From JBBKWH01 sp041165345 (GTDB lineage Bacteria > Pseudomonadota > Gammaproteobacteria > Pseudomonadales > Moraxellaceae), in the NCBI GenBank assembly GCA_041165345.1, contig JBEANQ010000148.1:1-6169 (forward strand): 6,169 nucleotides of DNA, in the 5' to 3' direction. A program made the position numbers and the translations under genes. Each line of letters begins with the position of its first letter. Position 1 is the first letter of the stretch. Positions 1 to 6,000 of this stretch are shown here, piece by piece. Below the pieces are notes generated by a model. That model was not told where the DNA came from and did not search any database. It saw only the letters and a program-made list of their open reading frames with translations.

Positions 1-16
1 TGGGTTGATCCATCAT
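1..16 (-). CDS. Start of a downstream, translationally coupled gene (only 5 codons visible)
   Basis: The giant gene's TGA stop (15..13) is embedded in ATGATG. An ATG at 16..14 overlaps the stop as ATGA, and a second ATG at 13..11 is in the same frame. The visible codons read M-M-D-Q-P before the window ends. A GGAG ribosome-binding site lies seven bases upstream of the first ATG and ten upstream of the second, so the first is slightly better placed, but either could be used. Overlaps of this kind are typical of co-translated operon partners whose products work in one complex. The product cannot be identified from five residues. The alternative, that this is a chance ATG, is made less likely by the well-spaced Shine-Dalgarno sequence and the same-strand four-base overlap. 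Confidence 0.65.
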
Positions 17-3000
17 AATGACGCTCCAGCGCGGCGGGTAAGGTGTTGTTGACGACGCTGTTGCAGACGTTGCAGGCGGCGTAGCGCACGAAAGGCCGCT
101 TGACATAACGCGGGGTCTTCATGGGGCAGTTGACTTAAGGCGAGTAACTGCTGCTCAACGACAGGATCGTCGATGTGCGCCAAGCCTTCAATCGCGCCAA
201 GGCGTATCACGTCAGGTTGTGTCGCATCGTGTGCCAAGGCCGCCAACGCCACGCCATTTTGTGCCTGAATCAATGCCAGCACATTGACCGGCTGCGGCGA
301 TTGATGATGGGTGGGCTGCAACGGTGGCTGCTGTGCCACTAAATGGCTGAACCAATCACGGGTTTGGCCGCTACTGTATGGTAATGCGGCGTAGACCGTA
401 TTTGTCCATGCCTGTGGTAGGTCAGGGCGTGCCAACAGGGCTTGCACGGTGGTGTTAATCCACTGCGGGGAAACAGCTTCTGTGCTCTGTGGCTGCAATA
501 ACTGGGCCAACGCTTGATCTAGTGCGGCAGAGGAGTCGGCATAGCGTGCCACCAACCACCATAACGCTTGTATAGCCTGTTGTAAGGCTTGCTCCTGCGC
601 GGCAGCGGTGTTGTCTCGGCGGGCGGGTGCAAGCTGTGTTTGGCGTTTCCCGTGTTTGACCAAGGTTTGCCATGTTGCCATGCGCTGAAGTAACGCCTGC
701 TGCACGATGTTGGCCATTGAGGGTGTCCAATGGCTGTCACGATGCGCTGCCAAATAACGCGCGCACAAGGTGAGCAAGCCATCATCGTTTGCGCCCAAGC
801 CCTGTTGCAGTTGCGTGATGTCTAAGTCTGACCGTTGCAATAGGCTGTGTTGCAGCGTTTCGGCCACGGTATCAGTGGCGTGTGGATGACACGGTTGTTG
901 CAACACCTCTAGCAACTGTGCCGCTGTGGCCGATTGATTGACACGGTTGAGCGCGTGTTGATCATCCAACAGTGGCTGCGCCCCTTGTAACAACGCCAGA
1001 TCATAGGCATAGGCCTGATTGGACTGATTGCCCCACAGGTGTTGCGCGCTGTGATACGCCGCTGCCACCAGTGCAGGGTCTGATTCTTGGCGTAAGACGG
1101 TGAGTAAGACGTCACGGGTGGCAAGGCTGTCATGGTGTTGCAAGACGTGCAGTGCGTGTGCCCGATAGTCGGTGTATTGCTGGGCGTCTAGACTAAAATC
1201 ACGCAGGCGTTGCCAGCCTTCGGGGTGGTTGATCCAGCGCAAGCCATTGATCAAATGAATGACTCGGTCGCTATACATCGGACTGTCATGCAGTTGCTGT
1301 TTAAGGATTCGTAGCACCCGTGCGCCCTGCTCGCCTTGCCCCAAGTGGCCGAGGGCTTCGGCTGCGACCGCCTGCAAATAATGCCCATCGTCTTCAGCCA
1401 GTTTAAGCAAAGCGTCGTAGGCACGCATATCGCCCAACTCACCCAATGCCAAGACGGCTCGTTGGCGAAATGCGCCGTTGTTGTGGTGTTCGATCACCGC
1501 CAATAACAGGCTAATCCCTTGGGCTTGGCCGCGCTTGGCCAGCCCCTCTGCCGCAACAAACTGAACGTCCGGTTGTTTGTGGCTCAAGCTGCTCTGCAAG
1601 CCATGCAGGTTGCCTTGGCGTTTGTCGGCACGGCGCGCCATACAGGTGACCAATGCCAGTTGATGCTCGGCTTTGAGTTGTGGCAAGGCCTGCAAGAGAG
1701 TTTGGTCAATGTTGGGGTCATGCGCCCACGCCAAGTCATCTAACAAGGCCACGGCTTGTGCTTGCGCTTGTATCGACAGGAGTCGTTCAAATAACGCGAT
1801 CAAGACTGCATCATGACGTGGTGCTTGTTGATCACGCCAACGGGTGTCGGCCAAGGTGTCATCACGATCCACAATAGCTTGGTCATAGCCACTGATACAC
1901 ATGAGGGCATCAATGATGGCATTGCGGTCGTCAGGGTGTTGCACCAGTCGCATCAATAGCAGATCAACCACATCGGTTTGACGGGCTTGGCCGACGGTGT
2001 GATAAATGTGTCGCCGCGCCACGCGACGCTGTGGGTGATCTAGGTAGCTGATCAACCATTGCGCCATGTGGGGCTGTGGTTGATGACGCAGCAAGGTCAA
2101 CAAGCGTGTTTGTTCGTGTTCATCGACACTGCGCCACAACAGCCCTTGAATCACGGCGTCTGCATCGGGCAGGTGGTGTTCAGCCAATAAACGCGCCGCC
2201 AACAATGCGGTGGCACGGTCGTCGTTTTGGGCGGCTTGTTTCAGCAAGGCCAGCGCCACGGGTGCCACGACGGGTGCTTGTGCTGAGGTCACCAAGTGCG
2301 GTTTAAGGTCGTTTAGGGCGTGTTGGCGCAGGGGCAAATAATACGATTGCAACGCCAATGGCAGCACGGCCAGTGTGCCGTGGCGGGCTTGCAGCAATCG
2401 CCATGCTTCCATGGATAAAATGGCGCTGCTGGTTTGAATCAACTGTTGTAGTTGTCGCTCTGACTCGGCTGCATTGAGCTGAGTCATCCATAGGTTTAGC
2501 CCTTGTTTGGCAATATCGGCCTGTACCGTGGTAATGGCCAGTTGCCCAAGCGCCCCTGCACTCATGCCCAGTGCAAGTAGGCTGTCATAGGCCAGTTGGC
2601 GCATGGCCTGCTGGTCATGATTGAGCAACGGGACGATACAGCGCTGAATACTGTCTTGCTGTGCAGGCTGTTGGCTGCCCAGCGCAACCAATTGGCGCAG
2701 GGCGCGTTCACGCAGATTTAAGCTGCTGTCGGATTGACGTAACACGCCCACATACGCCCCAAAGGCCAGCGATTGCCATGTGTGTTGGTCTGTAGTGCTG
2801 GCGACTGTTGGCGTGTGTGGAGTCTGTGCCAGTGCGGTGTCAATGGCAACGGTATGACGTTGCACAAAGGTACGTTCGGCCAATTGCCACGCGGCGTAGG
2901 TCAGATCACGGTCAAGGTGCTGCAATAACATCACAGCCTGCGCTTTGCTGTGGGCATCACCTAACACCAGCACCGCACAGAGGCGCTGTATGTCCATGCT

Positions 3001-6000
3001 GCTGCACGACCAGCGGGGTTCTTGTTGATTGCTCCATGTATTGAGCTGTTGCTGTAAAAACGTCATCCACGCGCTGGGGTCGGCATAGCGTGCCACGATG
3101 CCTGCACACAGCAAGACTGTATCAACCGCAGGCAAGGACAACGCATGAATGCTGTGATAAGGCGTGTGTGGATGTTGCACTGCTTCATACGACAGCAACA
3201 GCAATTGGGCGGTATGGCAAGTTTCTGCACGTTGCAGGTACGGCTCAAGGTGCGGCACGTCAATCGCGCCAAGGCCGTTGAGTGCCATCAATTGTTGTGC
3301 GGCAGACCACTGCGTTTGTATGCGTTGATCTTGCAGCGCAGGCCATGCGCGGGCATCTCCCCACAGCGCCAAACCGAGCGCCGCTGCCGCCCGTACCGTG
3401 ATGCGCTCGTCGCTCATCCAGTCCGACAGCCTGTCGGCGTGGTCGGGTGTACACACCCATGGCATGGCGGCCGTTGCGGCCATTAAAATGACGTCATCAC
3501 GAGCAGGCTGTTGTACGCAGGCCATCACCCAGTCAAAGCCACGCGGGTCACGCAACAGTGCCAATCCTTTAAAGGCGTGTTGCTGCTGTTGTTGCCATGC
3601 AGCAATGTCGGTTGCCGTTTGTGGTTTGGCACGGGTCAGCACGTCATCAAACACCGCAAACGCTTGACCATCGCCTTGCGCGGCACAGGCCTGCGCGGCG
3701 GCCATCCGAATATCATCGTAAGGACTGACTAAGGCTTGGGTCAGGAGTGCGGTGTTGAGCGCCCCACCCGCTGTGACCTGTAACGCGGCGTTAAGGGCAT
3801 CGACACGCAATTGGGGTTCGGCGTCAGCAAACAATAGCGGTAATAGGGCGTCTGTGGCGGCGCTGCGTTTGTCGAGTAAGGCGTTTAGCGCAGCACGTCG
3901 AACATCCACAAACGGGCTGTGTAACGCACAGGCCAGCACTTGTTCAAGGGCAAAGCGTTTTTTGTCGGCACGGGCAACACTCAATGCCGCTTGGCGCACA
4001 GGTTCAAACGGGTCTTGTAGTAGTTGCTCAAACCAGATCATCAGGTCAATGCGCTGCTCGGCGACTGGGTTGGGGGTTTTGGCTTCGGCCATCCATTCGG
4101 TCAAGACCGCCTGATGCACATCAACATGCTGGCTGGCCAATAACAGATGCAAGGTGCTGGCACGGTTACCACCCCATTGACGGTTTAAACAGGCCTTGAC
4201 CGCTTCTAAACGAATGGCCTCAAAGGGATCATTTAACGCGTGTTTGAGTACCGCTTGAGCGGCCACGTGCTGGCTGGCCACAGGTAAGGGCGGCACGTGG
4301 GTTGACCCTGTCAGTCGTTGCACCACGTTTTTGACCGTTGCCTGTAAGCCGCTGGCTACGTCAGGGGGCGTTATGGTGGGGCTGAGTTGATCCAGTAGAA
4401 TTTTAAGACCACGGGTGTGGCTGTCGAGGTACTTGGCTTGTAAGCCCACCATCGCCCATTGCAGCGGGTCGGTCTCTAGGCGGCCATAGGCGGTCAGGGC
4501 GGCGTCTCGTACCCCTGCATCGGTGTCGTTTAACATCCGCACCAACACGGTTTTACTGTCAGAAAATTGCAAGGCGGCCAGTGCTTTGGCGACTCCCATC
4601 CGAATGTGGACGGCGGGGTCTTGAGCCAGTCGCAGCAGTACCCCAAAGGCCCGTTGATCATGCAGTAATGCCAACCCATAGGCCGCATCAAAGCACACAT
4701 CGGCAAAGCGATTGCTGATGCCTTGCAGGAGTGGCTCTAATGCGTCGGCATCCAGTGTGGCATGCGTGGTGGTGAGCTTTTGCCACAAGGTACTGAGTGC
4801 ATGATGTGCAGAGGTGAGGTCTGCCGACTGATGCAGCAATTGAAACTGCGTTAAGTCCTGCAAGGGACGGGCAAAGTCGGCATCACGCTGTTGTAGGCTG
4901 TGGGCTAAAGCAGGATGACTTAACACCGCCACCCAAAATGCGGTCTGGCGTACCAGTGGATCGCGGTGTTCTTGCAGCAAGACCACACTGCGTTTGACCT
5001 CCAAATGCTGCAATAACTGACGCTGATACAGACGAATCAACGCTGCCCGCTGTGTGTTGGCAAACGGGGATTGCAAGGCCAGCAACGAGGCTTTGGGGTC
5101 ATCTTTGGCATGGCGTTGTTCCAGCAGATGCAAGGCCAAATGCCGAATATCGGCCTGTGGATGTTGCAGCGCCTGTTGAATATCTTGCTCGGCACGCGGC
5201 AGGGTGGCGGCATGAACCGCCAGTTGTTGCAAGGCCAGTTGACCCATCGGCACATCGCCACTGGCCAAGGCCAACACCGCATGGTGCAGGGGGTCTGGCC
5301 GTTGCGCGGCACGCTCGGTGAGTGCCTGAAACGCCATGAGCCGTACACTGGGATGCAGCTTGTCTTTGAGCAAGTCTTCTAGTGCTAAGGTCGACTGCGG
5401 ATGTTGTGACTGTACAAACACCGCCACCAAGCGTTCGCGGCTGGTGGGGTCGGTTTGTTTTTTGAGTGCCGCGCCAATCAGTTTTAAGGCTGCCGCGTCG
5501 TCATACTCGGCCAACAACGTCAGGGCATTTTGGTAGCGGCTGGGGTCGGCATCTGCCAAGCCATCGTTTGCCCAGTCATAGCCGTCATGAATCACCCATT
5601 CCACATCACCGAGTTTGCCGTCGGTGTTCATCCGAATAGCCCGTAGTGACTGATCCTGACCGACCGCCAACACGAACGGCTGGTCTTCACTGTGCAACAC
5701 GGCCAGATGCGTGACCTTCACCAAGCCTTGTTTGCAGGTGCTGGGTTGCCCGCCTGTCAGCAACCATGCTTTGACGCTTTGGTCATCTGCCCCGCTATAC
5801 AGCCGATCTCCCGCACACCACAGGGCGTTGATCACCCCGCTATGGTTGCTATTTTTACCTTTGTCCAGTGCTTGCAGTTCGCCTTGTGCATGAGTGCTAT
5901 ATAGTTTTTGGTCAGCCCCTGCCGAAAAAAACCGTTGTTGATGCGGCTCAAACACCAAGGCGGTCACTGCTCCTTGATGGATCGTGGCGCTGGCAGACTG

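Noticed and set aside
2294..2302. AAGTGCGGT, identical to the core of the Haemophilus DNA uptake sequence
   Set aside because: It is a single copy inside coding sequence and the base composition does not suggest Pasteurellaceae. A nine-base match is expected by chance at a modest rate.
3145..3486. 113-codon plus-strand open frame
   Set aside because: It is fully embedded antisense to the giant gene, has no convincing domain and overlaps several other equally long random frames in the same area.
1621..3970. Shared tttgtcggcacgg at 1621 and 3958
   Set aside because: It encodes RADK in two helices. It is only 13 bases long and consistent with codon preference and helix similarity.
3752..4114. 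120-codon plus-strand open frame opposite the giant gene
   Set aside because: It is antisense to clear HEAT repeats. The Ala/Ser/Arg/Asn-rich product looks like a shadow of biased codon use and has no recognisable domain.
4128..4281. Repeated tgctggctggcca at about 4128 and 4269
   Set aside because: It encodes the ASQHV peptide in two nearby HEAT-associated loops (residues 630-634 and 677-681). It is short and explained by protein-repeat similarity, not a DNA element.
5037..5348. 103-codon minus-strand frame in another register
   Set aside because: It is an out-of-frame shadow of HEAT array 1. Its Trp/Cys/Arg/Pro-rich composition is typical of spurious translation.
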